This document shows positions 7,286-14,886 of a DNA stretch of 16,596 nt, in pieces (the stretch's first letter is position 1; each line of letters starts with the position of its first letter). The position numbers and the translations under genes are program-made. The notes below the pieces were generated by a model that was not told the DNA's origin, did not search any database, and was given only the letters and a program-made list of their open reading frames with translations. Source of the stretch: JBCDAP01 sp038747915 (GTDB lineage: Bacteria; Planctomycetota; Phycisphaerae; Phycisphaerales; UBA1924); NCBI GenBank assembly GCA_038747915.1, contig JBCDJJ010000078.1, forward strand, positions 1 to 16,596. Reading direction: 5' to 3'.

Positions 7286-8110
7286 ATGTCCGGAGATGTT
7301 CCGACCCAACTCGAACTCGCTGCCGGTGTGGCGCTCGACGAGGTGTCGTGCGCCGAGCGTGAGTCAGCGCGCGAGATCTCGGACGCGTCGTTCGCAGCGG
7401 ACGTGGATTCGTTCGAGGTGACCGCGGCGTCTCTCGCGGTCGCGATGCACGAGGTCGACGCCGAGGGTGCCGACCTGCCCGTATCGCTCAATGAGCGACT
7501 CACGACGATGGGCCGTGCCTGGGCCGCAGGCGAAGCGGCCGACCGTGCATCGACCGAGCCCATCCCGTTCCCCGCGCAGCCATCGGTTTCTACGGGCCGT
7601 GGGTGGGTGCTGCCGCTTGCTGCGGCGTTGATCGGATTGGTCATCGGCGGGCTGGTGCTCCGCCCGGCGGAGCCCGCACCGCTCACCGCTTCGGCGTTGA
7701 TCCAGAGCGGCGCGATCGAGTTGCCGTGGACCGCGGGCCCTGACCCCGAGAACCTCGGGGCCGGTGTGGGCGGCGTGGTGGTGTGGGATCAGCAGGCGTC
7801 GCGTGGGGTCATGGTCTTCGAGGGTCTTGCACCCAACAACCCCGAGGAGTCGGTCTACCAGCTCTGGATCTTCGACGCGACGCGGCCGGCGGGTGACCTG
7901 CCCCAGTTCGGTGATGACCTGCTGAGCCAGCGGCCGATCGACGGCGGCGTGTTCTCGATCCCGGCTGGCGTGGATCGCATCGAGATACCGATCGATCCGA
8001 AACTGCCTGTCGGTCAGGCGGCTGCGTTTGCGGTCACGGTCGAGCCGCCCGGCGGGGTGGTGGTCAGTCGTCGCGAGCGGATCCCGGTGCTGGCTCTTGT
8101 GGGTTCGTGA
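7286..8110 (+). CDS. Membrane-anchored RskA-like anti-sigma factor
   Basis: This 274-residue protein is expected to bind and silence the sigma factor encoded just upstream. It has a cytoplasmic N-terminal part (1-105), one transmembrane helix (about 107-126, WVLPLAAALIGLVIGGLVL) and an extracytoplasmic RskA-type domain (about 132-270). That domain shows ESVYQLWIFDA, GGVFSIPAG and GQAAAFAVTVEPPGG, the typical conserved strands of the anti-sigma-K family. The N-terminal part lacks the HxxxCxxC zinc motif; only Cys22 is present. The ATG at 7286 has AGGAG twelve bases upstream, a loose spacing. By analogy with RskA, proteolysis at the membrane would free the sigma factor; no protease gene is in the window. 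Its last 47 bases overlap the 3' end of the convergent flippase-like gene. Confidence 0.85.
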   Translation: MSGDVPTQLELAAGVALDEVSCAERESAREISDASFAADVDSFEVTAASLAVAMHEVDAEGADLPVSLNERLTTMGRAWAAGEAADRASTEPIPFPAQPSVSTGRGWVLPLAAALIGLVIGGLVLRPAEPAPLTASALIQSGAIELPWTAGPDPENLGAGVGGVVVWDQQASRGVMVFEGLAPNNPEESVYQLWIFDATRPAGDLPQFGDDLLSQRPIDGGVFSIPAGVDRIEIPIDPKLPVGQAAAFAVTVEPPGGVVVSRRERIPVLALVGS

Positions 8111-8945
8111 GCCGCCGCCGTGCGAGCATCGTGAACGCCACAAGTCCGAGTGGCACGGCAACGACGACATCGACCGCTCGGTTGACGAGATCGGCTGACA
8201 GCCCGTCAGCCAACGCAAGGCCCGAACGAGCCCCGACCCATCCACTCGCCCACTCACGCATCCCGAGACCGTTCGGGGCGAGCGGCACCGCCTGCACGAG
8301 CATGGACACCGCGGCCAGGGACAGCACCAGCTCGATCGACGATGCGAGCGAGAGCAGCTCCAACGCGATCGCGTAGCGCGCGGCCCACACCATGAGCTCG
8401 AGCGCCCGGCAGGCACCCGCTGCGAGGAGATCGGCGGCGCGATCGCCCGTGAGACGCGCACCGAGCGCGATGCCGAGCGCGACCGGTGCCGCGCATGCGC
8501 CGGCCCACGGGCCGAGCACCCATGTCGACAGCCCGATCGCGGCCACAGTGGCGGTCAGCACGCGTGCCCACACCAGGGCCATCATCGATCGCTTCACCGC
8601 CAGCCCATGCACCAACCGGTGATAGGCCACGCGCCCCGCAAGCCCGGGCCACAGCGGGGCAAAGTTGGCGAGCCACGACGAGGTGATCAGGGCGACCATC
8701 TCCCCGAATGGCACGCCGGCGTGCGCGCGCAGCAGGTAGTGAAACGTCGCTGCGGCGAGCACGGGTCCGAGCGCGGTCAGTGCTGCGAGCGTGCCGAGCT
8801 TCCCGATGCCTCCCGGCGTGCGCACCGCCGAGGCAAGCGTTCCGAGATCAATGTGGCGGACTGCGAACAAGGCGGCGAGCGCGAGCAGCACCGCACCGAG
8901 CAGAAAACCCGCGGTGCGGAGGACCGCCCGAGAGGACGCGGTCAT
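8064..8945 (-). CDS. Flippase-like integral membrane protein (LPG synthase TM / YbhN / AglD-type)
   Basis: This 293-residue polytopic protein resembles the membrane domain found in MprF, YbhN and AglD-like proteins, associated with lipid or glycolipid translocation. Hydrophobic helices are seen at about 10-29, 52-72, 82-100, 122-142, 148-165, 184-203, 205-222 and 256-276. The family hallmark PLAPNGLGMREW is at 221-232. There is no C-terminal MprF aminoacyl-transferase domain, and length fits the stand-alone form. The ATG at 8945 overlaps the stop of the 856-residue protein by four bases (ATGA) with no ribosome site of its own, implying translational coupling. It probably moves or binds a lipid intermediate in the inner membrane; the substrate is unknown. 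Its 3' end overlaps the anti-sigma gene tail to tail. Confidence 0.75.
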   Translation of the reverse strand: MTASSRAVLRTAGFLLGAVLLALAALFAVRHIDLGTLASAVRTPGGIGKLGTLAALTALGPVLAAATFHYLLRAHAGVPFGEMVALITSSWLANFAPLWPGLAGRVAYHRLVHGLAVKRSMMALVWARVLTATVAAIGLSTWVLGPWAGACAAPVALGIALGARLTGDRAADLLAAGACRALELMVWAARYAIALELLSLASSIELVLSLAAVSMLVQAVPLAPNGLGMREWASGWVGARSGLALADGLSADLVNRAVDVVVAVPLGLVAFTMLARRRLTNPQEPAPGSARDD

Positions 8946-11512
8946 GGTTCATCGGGCGCCGCGACACTCGCCCGTTGCAGCGACTCCGCGAGCTCACGGA
9001 CATCCGCGTCGGCCGAGCCGAGCCCGAGTTCGATCGCCTGCGCTTCGCCGGAGAGCATGAGTGCAGCGAGCACGTAGGGCGACTCGAGGTCGAGGCCGGA
9101 GCGAGCGAGGTCATCACCTATGAGCGTGCCAAGGTCGCTCGCTTGCGACATGCGGATGATCACATGGGTCTGCTCGAGGGGGCCGAGACGGGGCGTGCGG
9201 GCGATGATCGCGCGGCGGAGTGTGTCGAGCGTGTCTGCTTCCTGACGGATCTCCTCTGGCGATGGCGGTTCGATGTCGACGAGGAGATTGCGAGCGCCGA
9301 AATCGCGTGCGGCTTGGGCGTTGATGACGGCGCCGATGCGGCTCGCGGCGGCGATGGCGAGGTCGAGCGTGCGGCGGGTGTTGCCCGCGGCGAGTTCGGC
9401 GGCGATCTGCTCGTCGGTGAGCCCCGCCTCGACGCCGAGGCGTACGAGGATTTCGGGTGACTGCGCGGAGAGCGAGAAGGGCCCATCGACGGGCTGCCCG
9501 GTTGGTCCGAGGACGAAGTGGTGGAGCACGCGGCACCGCGCGGTGCCACGGCCTTCTGCGAATCGGTCCGAGATCTCCCCGAGGTTGTCGCGGCGCAGGT
9601 CGACCTCGACCTCGAACTGCTCGCGCGGCGCGAGGCGAAGGCGCGTCGCGGTGCTGATGATGCTCGGGCGGACCAGTTGGTCGAGATCCTGCCCCGCGAC
9701 CTCAAGACGTGACAGCGCCATGACCTGATCGCGCACGGGCGCACCGACACCGAGCGCGATCGGGAAGTTCAAGCGGTTGCGGAGCGTGAGCGTGGCCCGC
9801 ATCGGCCCGATCAGTTCGATGGCGCTCGTGTTGAAGTCGAGCCGCAGGTCGAGATAGGACGACGGATCGACAATGAACGACTCGAGCCATGGGGCGAGTT
9901 CGGCGATGTAGTCCTCGACCTCTTGAACCTCGGGCGGGGGCGCGATGTCCTGGCCGAGGAGGAGTTCGACGCGCTCCCGTGCTGCCGAGCCGATCGCGGT
10001 CGCCGGCGCCCGCAGCGCGAGCGCGGCGAATCGTCGAGCGGCTTCGGTCGAGTCGCCCTCCAGCTGAGCGGCGGTGCCGAGCGCCCACCCGGCCTGCAGG
10101 TCGCCGGCATCGGCCAGAGGTTCGAGCTGCTCGCGCGCCCGGTCGAGTTCACCGTCGTAGACCAGGAACCAGCCATCGAAGCGCCGGATCGCATCGGGGG
10201 TGAGCGGCTGCTCGATCGCCGCGGCGCGCTCGCGCAGATCCGCGTACTGGCGGCGCGCGGAGGGGATCTGCTCGCCCGACAGCAGCCGGCTCCACAAGAG
10301 CGTGAGTCCGTTCTCGATCCGCACGCGCTCGAGGTCGAGATCCGAGATCTCGAGATCGCCCTCCTCGAGCACGACATCGATCACGCGCTCGGTGGCCTCG
10401 GCCATTGCTTCGATCGCCTGGGTGCTGCGGGCTCGGTCTTGCCGCGCGACGTGGACGGCAAGCCGGAGCGCCTCGAGCGAAGGCACGAGGTAGCCCGCGG
10501 GCCGCGGCCCGGGCTCGAACCCGTCCTCGATCTGTCTGGCCCGCTTGCGTTCGTCGAACTCGCGGGCCTTGTCTTCGACGTTAGAGAGGTACTCGATCGC
10601 CGTCGCCGGGCCGAATGCGTTCCACAGGATCGTGGTCCGCTGCATGAAACGGTCGATATCGAAGAGGTTCTCACCCCTGAGCACGATGAGCCGCTCGTGC
10701 ATCGCGAAGACGCGGTCCGCCGCCTGGAACGCACCGGTGCGCACCAGCTCGCCCATGAGGTTCTCGGCGGCGCCTGGGTCGAGCGGATCGGCGAGCCAGA
10801 CGTTTGCCAGCAGCTCGACGCGGTCGAGCGGGCGGCTTGCGAGCGGGAGGAAGTATGCCGCGAACAGTGTCGCGGCCTGCTTGTTCGTCGCGTCGAGCTC
10901 GGTCGCGAGCAGGAGCAGATCGGCGGCGCGCGACTCGTCGCCCTGCTCGCGCGCGAGCAGGGCGGCGTCGAGCGCGAGCCGGGAGCGGACCGCGGCGTCG
11001 AGCTGGTCGCCCGCTGGGCCGAGAATCCGCTCGTAGAGCGCCAGGCGGGCATCGGCGGTCTGCTGCTTGGCGATGTTGGAGTTGAGCAGGGCGAGCTGCG
11101 CGACGGTGTCGGCGGGATCGAGCTGCAGCACGCGGGCCTGGAGCTCTGTGACGCGGTCGTACTGTGCAGCGGCAGCGCGTGCCTCACGCTCCAGACGAAC
11201 CAGTTGAACATCGTCGGGCATGAGCCGCTGGGCGATGTGGATCGCCCACGCGGTCGACTCGAAGTCATCGAGCGTGGGCGAGGGTACGACGCGGGTGCGG
11301 AGTAGTGCGACGCGTGTGAGCGTCGACGCGACCAGCGATCGGATGTCGAGCGGGAAGAGGATGTGGTCTTCGACGATCTGCTCGCGCTGGAGCGGATCGG
11401 CCTCCGGTGCGCGGGGCTCGGTCGGCGCCGGCGCCTGCTGCGGCATGGCGCCGCCGGCCAGCAGCGCCAGTGCGAGCGCGATAGAGAGGCGTCGGGGAGA
11501 GGTGGTGCTCAC
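8942..11512 (-). CDS. Large exported repeat protein of unknown function (TPR-like helices + beta domain)
   Basis: I do not recognise this 856-residue protein. The start is GTG at 11512-11510, overlapping the upstream stop (GTGA), with GGAG seven bases ahead. The N-terminus is a signal peptide (SPRRLSIALALALLAGGAMP, residues 5-24). After a proline-rich linker come long helical arrays at about 85-280 and 290-520. They look TPR-like: alternating small and large residues, and patterns such as LQARVLQLDPADTVAQLAL and LARAREQLEPLADAGDL-like pairs. A segment at about 545-695 is predicted beta-rich and may be an immunoglobulin-like or similar sandwich (MRATLTLRNRLNFPIALG, EQFEVEVDL). The last 160 residues are helical again. 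Only one Cys (Cys660) was noticed. It is the middle gene of an operon with a 3-TM protein and a flippase-like protein, suggesting an envelope scaffold or lipid/polymer handling role. This is inference only. Confidence 0.8.
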   Translation of the reverse strand: MSTTSPRRLSIALALALLAGGAMPQQAPAPTEPRAPEADPLQREQIVEDHILFPLDIRSLVASTLTRVALLRTRVVPSPTLDDFESTAWAIHIAQRLMPDDVQLVRLEREARAAAAQYDRVTELQARVLQLDPADTVAQLALLNSNIAKQQTADARLALYERILGPAGDQLDAAVRSRLALDAALLAREQGDESRAADLLLLATELDATNKQAATLFAAYFLPLASRPLDRVELLANVWLADPLDPGAAENLMGELVRTGAFQAADRVFAMHERLIVLRGENLFDIDRFMQRTTILWNAFGPATAIEYLSNVEDKAREFDERKRARQIEDGFEPGPRPAGYLVPSLEALRLAVHVARQDRARSTQAIEAMAEATERVIDVVLEEGDLEISDLDLERVRIENGLTLLWSRLLSGEQIPSARRQYADLRERAAAIEQPLTPDAIRRFDGWFLVYDGELDRAREQLEPLADAGDLQAGWALGTAAQLEGDSTEAARRFAALALRAPATAIGSAARERVELLLGQDIAPPPEVQEVEDYIAELAPWLESFIVDPSSYLDLRLDFNTSAIELIGPMRATLTLRNRLNFPIALGVGAPVRDQVMALSRLEVAGQDLDQLVRPSIISTATRLRLAPREQFEVEVDLRRDNLGEISDRFAEGRGTARCRVLHHFVLGPTGQPVDGPFSLSAQSPEILVRLGVEAGLTDEQIAAELAAGNTRRTLDLAIAAASRIGAVINAQAARDFGARNLLVDIEPPSPEEIRQEADTLDTLRRAIIARTPRLGPLEQTHVIIRMSQASDLGTLIGDDLARSGLDLESPYVLAALMLSGEAQAIELGLGSADADVRELAESLQRASVAAPDEP

Positions 11513-11853
11513 GTGCCGGCTCCGGTGGCCAGCATCACGAGGCACGAGACGATCGCGAGTGCGAAGAGCATGGCGCACACCAACTCGATGCGGACGCCGA
11601 CGGTGTCGCGCAGCGTGGGGAACAGCCGGTCGGCGACATCGGCCAGGAAGACGAACTGACCCGCTGCCACCGCGGCCACCCCGAACGCCACCTGCAGCCA
11701 CCCCCAGCGCCACTCGCCGCCCAAAAGCGGGGCGAGCAACAGCGAGAACCCCAGCACGAGCAGAGCGCCCGCCCAACCAGAGGCGGCCAGCACGAGCGCC
11801 GAGCGGCGGAGGAGCACAGCCGGTCGCGGCAGCGAGTCCCTTCGGTGCAGCAT
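11509..11853 (-). CDS. Small three-helix membrane protein, unknown function
   Basis: This 114-residue protein has three hydrophobic helices at about 17-43, 52-71 and 88-110. A basic N-terminus (RR at 4-5, R10, RR at 16-17) predicts a cytoplasmic start. A charged loop (DVADRLFPTLRDTVGVR, 72-88) lies before the last helix. No family was recognised. The ATG at 11853-11851 is followed from a nearby extended -10 element, and the stop overlaps the GTG of the next gene. It is the first gene of a tightly coupled three-gene operon with the exported repeat protein and the flippase-like protein, so it is likely a membrane partner of one of them. Tight gene overlap supports it being real despite its size. 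Confidence 0.7.
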   Translation of the reverse strand: MLHRRDSLPRPAVLLRRSALVLAASGWAGALLVLGFSLLLAPLLGGEWRWGWLQVAFGVAAVAAGQFVFLADVADRLFPTLRDTVGVRIELVCAMLFALAIVSCLVMLATGAGT

Positions 11854-11861
11854 CGAACACC

Positions 11862-11870
11862 GTTATATCA
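11862..11870 (-). promoter_or_regulatory. Extended -10 promoter element for the three-gene envelope operon
   Basis: Read on the minus strand this is TGATATAAC, a TGn extended motif followed by TATAAC, five of six matches to TATAAT. No good -35 is seen 17 bases further up, which is usual for extended -10 promoters. Transcription would begin about 11854-11856, almost at the ATG at 11853, so the message may be nearly leaderless. Confidence 0.45.
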
Positions 11871-11890
11871 GCGGGCGGGCCGACGCGGGT

Positions 11891-11920
11891 TTGACCCCGC
11901 TGCGCACGCGAGGCTAGTTT
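11891..11920 (+). promoter_or_regulatory. Candidate sigma-70-like promoter for the exported protein-opp operon
   Basis: TTGACC at 11891-11896 matches five of six bases of the -35 consensus, and TAGTTT at 11915-11920 is a weaker -10 after an 18-base spacer. Transcription would start near 11927, about 26 bases before the ATG at 11953. This is the best pair in the 99-base divergent gap, but the -10 matches only three of six positions. Confidence 0.35.
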
Positions 11921-11952
11921 GCCATGCCCAGGCCTCGCACGCGGACCGTTTC

Positions 11953-13062
11953 ATGCCCTCGACCCCATCGTTGCTGCTGACCGCCGCCCTGCTCAGCCTG
12001 GCCGCGGCCGGCCCGCTCGCCGCCCAGGAGCGGCTCAATTGCGCGTCAGCGAGCGGCACCATTGACGCCGCGTCACGGTCGAGGCTGGCCACGTTCATCG
12101 CGTCGCGGCTCGAAGACGTGGGGTCAACGAATGTGCCGGCACGGGTCGACGAGGCGCGAGCGGCCCTCCTCGAGCCGCTCAATTGCCCGGATGTGTCCGA
12201 GTCGTTCCGCCGTGCGTTCGCTGAACTCGCCGAGTCGCGACTGGCGAGCCTTGCTGCGGCCGATGATGTGCATCAGGCGGTGGCGGCGTTGATGGTCGCC
12301 GGTGCGTGCGGCGTGCCGCAGAGTGCCGAGGTGGTGATGCGGCCGGCTCTTGACGAGCAGCGCCCCCCGGCGATCCGGTTCGCCGCGGCGCAGGCCTATC
12401 AGCGGATGATCGCCCAGCTCGCGACCGATCCCGTCCCCGAGCGCCGGCAGGACGCCGCGGTGGCGGCCGAACGCGCCATCGGCCCCGCGCTGACGACCGA
12501 GCAGCACCCGCTGGTCGCCTCGGCGCTCCTGGATGCGCTGCTCGAGGGTGAACGCGAGTTCGACCTGGTCTACCCACGGACGTTGGTGCTGGTCGCCGGT
12601 GGCATCGAGACGATCCGCCAGCGGGGAGTGCCGCGCCGCGCGAGCGAGGACGATGCGGCCGAGTGGGCCCGCACGCTCACCCGCGCCATCGCACGGCTTC
12701 AGCAGCCGATGCTCAACCCGCAGATGGCGAGCGAGATCGACCGCGACCAATCCGTCCTGATCGCCGGCGCCGCAGCGGACGGGCTTGCCTTCGTGCGTGA
12801 CCGCCTGAAGAGCCTGCCGCTCGACGACGCGGAGCACGATGCGCTCCGCACACTGGTGGAGGTGGCCGAGCCGACGCTCGGTCTCGCGCACCGCGCACTC
12901 ACCAACGACCCACCGGCCGGCGACCGCCCGCTGCTGGCAGCGTTCGACGAGGCGATCGAGGATGGTGGCGGCGGCCCATTCCAGACCAAGCTCTCCCTCG
13001 ACTGGACACGCGGCGTGCTGACCCGCCCGCCCTTTGACTTTCCTGTCGACCGCTTCGACTGA
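11953..13062 (+). CDS. Exported helical protein of unknown function
   Basis: This 369-residue protein starts with a clear signal peptide, hydrophobic from about residue 6 to 20 and ending PLAAQ (21-25), with cleavage probably after Ala24 or Gln25. The mature part looks almost wholly helical. It contains segments reminiscent of HEAT-type repeats (VHQAVAALMVAGACGVPQS, 106-124; AIRFAAAQAYQRMIAQL, 140-156), but I do not recognise a named family. Cys30, Cys78 and Cys119 could pair in the periplasm. The ATG at 11953 is chosen because it begins the signal peptide; the upstream in-frame start at 11845 would run through the divergent promoter region. It is followed with only nine bases between stop and ATG by the OppA-like gene, so it is probably co-transcribed with the peptide transporter genes and may assist them. 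No direct evidence shows this. Confidence 0.75.
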   Translation: MPSTPSLLLTAALLSLAAAGPLAAQERLNCASASGTIDAASRSRLATFIASRLEDVGSTNVPARVDEARAALLEPLNCPDVSESFRRAFAELAESRLASLAAADDVHQAVAALMVAGACGVPQSAEVVMRPALDEQRPPAIRFAAAQAYQRMIAQLATDPVPERRQDAAVAAERAIGPALTTEQHPLVASALLDALLEGEREFDLVYPRTLVLVAGGIETIRQRGVPRRASEDDAAEWARTLTRAIARLQQPMLNPQMASEIDRDQSVLIAGAAADGLAFVRDRLKSLPLDDAEHDALRTLVEVAEPTLGLAHRALTNDPPAGDRPLLAAFDEAIEDGGGGPFQTKLSLDWTRGVLTRPPFDFPVDRFD

Positions 13063-13071
13063 GTGGGCGCT

Positions 13072-14886
13072 ATGCGGTCCGCGCTGATCGTCGCCGCCGC
13101 TGTGCTCACACTCGCCCTGGCGATCGGGTTCGCGGCCCGCCCCGGCAGGCCCGCCGAGTTCACCATCATCGGCACCAACGACTTTTTCACGCTGGACCCG
13201 GCGACGATGACGTTCAGCCACGACCTGCGGCTGAGCTACGCGATCTACGAGCAGCTTGTTCGGCTCGACAACCACGGCGACTTCGCGCCGGTGCCGGGTG
13301 CGGCCGAGTCGTGGTCGATCTCGAGCGATGGCCTGACGTACACCTTCCGGCTCCGCGAGAACGCGCGATGGTCGAACGGCGATCCGGTGACCGCGCACGA
13401 CTTCGTCTTCGCGTGGCGGCGTGTGCTGATGCCCGATACCGCGAGCCGGTACATCAGTTTTCTCTTCCACGTCCGCGGTGCCCGCGCGTTCTTCGGGTGG
13501 CGCAACGAGCAGCTCACCGCCTACCGCGAGGGCGACGGCGAACGGTCGGCCGAGCGCGCAGCGGCCCTGCTCGACGAGGCGTTCGAGCGATTCGAGCAGA
13601 CGGTGGGCGTGCGCGCCCTCGACGATCACACGCTGGTGGTCGAGCTCGACACGCCGGTGGCTTACTTCCTCGATCTGTGCTCGTTCGGCGTGCTCTCGCC
13701 CGTACACCCACCGACGATCCGGGCGCACGAGCGGCTCAGCGACGAGACCGGCATCGTCGAGATCGACGCGGGATGGACCAAGCCCGGCACCATCGTGGTG
13801 AACGGCGCCTACGTGCCGACGCGGTGGGCGTTCAAGGGCGGGATGCGGCTCGAGGCGAGCCCGATGTGGTGGAACGCCGAGGCGGTCGTGAGCGAGACGA
13901 TCGAGTACGTGCCCATCGAGGATCCGAACACCTCCGTGCTGGCCCACCTCACCGGCCGCGGCGACTGGCACATGGGCGTCACCGTGAGCTACCTGCCCGA
14001 CATGCTCGAGCGCAAGGCGGCCGGCGACGAGGCGATGCAGCACATCCACGCGATCGCGGCGTTCGGGACCTATTTTTGGAGCTTCAACTGCCGCTCGACG
14101 CTCGCCGACGGGCGGCCGAATCCCTTCGCGGAGGCAGGCGTGCGCCGGGCGTTCGCGATGGCGGTCGACAAGCAACGGCTGGTCGACCGCGTGCGTCGCA
14201 CGGGCGAGCGGACCACCGATGTGTTCGTTCCGCCGGGTTCGATCGGTGGGTACGACTCGCCCGGCGGGCTGGCGTTCGACCCCGGTGGGGCACGCGATCA
14301 GCTCGCGCAGGCCGGGTGGATCGATCGAGACGGCGACGGTGTGCCCGAGAACAGCGCGGGCGAGCCGTTCCCCACCGTCGAGCTCCTGTATTCCACGGGC
14401 TCGTACCACGACGACATCGCGCTGGCGATGGCCGACATGTGGCGGGAGGCGCTCGGCGTGCAGAGCACACTGCTCGGCAAGGAGAGCAAGCTCTACCGCG
14501 ACGACCTGCGTCAGGGTGAGTTCATGCTGGCCCGCGGCGGGTGGTTCGGCGACTACGGCGACCCGACCACGTTCCTGGACCTCAATCGCACGGGCGATGG
14601 CAACAACATCCGCGGGTTCTCTCATGAGCCCTACGACACGCTGCTCGAGCAGGCCGCCCGCGAGCTCGACCCCGCATCGCGCATGGACCTGCTCGAACGG
14701 GCCGAGGCCATCACGATGCGCGAGCAGGTGCCGCTCATCCCGCTCTGGAACTACAACGTGTACTACCTGTTCGACCCGGGCGACGAGGCGGCGGGCCGCG
14801 CCGGGGTGACCGGGCTGACCACCCGCCCGCGGACGATCCAGTACTTCTTCGAGCTCGGCGCCGCGGGTGCGGAGGCGGCCCGATGA
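13072..14886 (+). CDS. ABC transporter peptide-binding protein (OppA/DppA, SBP family 5)
   Basis: This 604-residue extracytoplasmic solute-binding protein should capture oligopeptides for an ABC importer. The N-terminal hydrophobic helix (2-22) lacks a lipobox Cys, so it is either a cleaved signal or an uncleaved membrane anchor. Family 5 hallmarks are present: TLDPATMTFSHDLRLSYAIY (40-59), then AESWSISSDGLTYTFRLRE (78-96) and WSNGDPVTAHDFVFAWRRVL (100-119). Further on are INGAY-like VNGAYVP, AFAMAVDKQRLVD and a C-terminal VPLIPLWNYNVYYLF segment. Length is slightly above the usual 530-550. ATG at 13072 is preferred over GTG at 13063, which directly abuts the previous stop. Its own stop overlaps the permease start (ATGA), with GGAGG at 14871-14875 as ribosome site for the permease. 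It is a high-confidence family call, but the ligand is unknown. Confidence 0.9.
   Translation: MRSALIVAAAVLTLALAIGFAARPGRPAEFTIIGTNDFFTLDPATMTFSHDLRLSYAIYEQLVRLDNHGDFAPVPGAAESWSISSDGLTYTFRLRENARWSNGDPVTAHDFVFAWRRVLMPDTASRYISFLFHVRGARAFFGWRNEQLTAYREGDGERSAERAAALLDEAFERFEQTVGVRALDDHTLVVELDTPVAYFLDLCSFGVLSPVHPPTIRAHERLSDETGIVEIDAGWTKPGTIVVNGAYVPTRWAFKGGMRLEASPMWWNAEAVVSETIEYVPIEDPNTSVLAHLTGRGDWHMGVTVSYLPDMLERKAAGDEAMQHIHAIAAFGTYFWSFNCRSTLADGRPNPFAEAGVRRAFAMAVDKQRLVDRVRRTGERTTDVFVPPGSIGGYDSPGGLAFDPGGARDQLAQAGWIDRDGDGVPENSAGEPFPTVELLYSTGSYHDDIALAMADMWREALGVQSTLLGKESKLYRDDLRQGEFMLARGGWFGDYGDPTTFLDLNRTGDGNNIRGFSHEPYDTLLEQAARELDPASRMDLLERAEAITMREQVPLIPLWNYNVYYLFDPGDEAAGRAGVTGLTTRPRTIQYFFELGAAGAEAAR

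Noticed and set aside
9923..11305. 460-residue open frame on the plus strand.
   Set aside because: It lies opposite the 856-residue exported protein, with Arg/Glu-rich shadow composition and no domain.
12124..14625. 833-residue open frame on the minus strand.
   Set aside because: It is antisense to the exported helical protein and the OppA-like gene, has low-complexity His/Arg-rich composition and no recognisable domain; long antisense frames are expected at this GC content.
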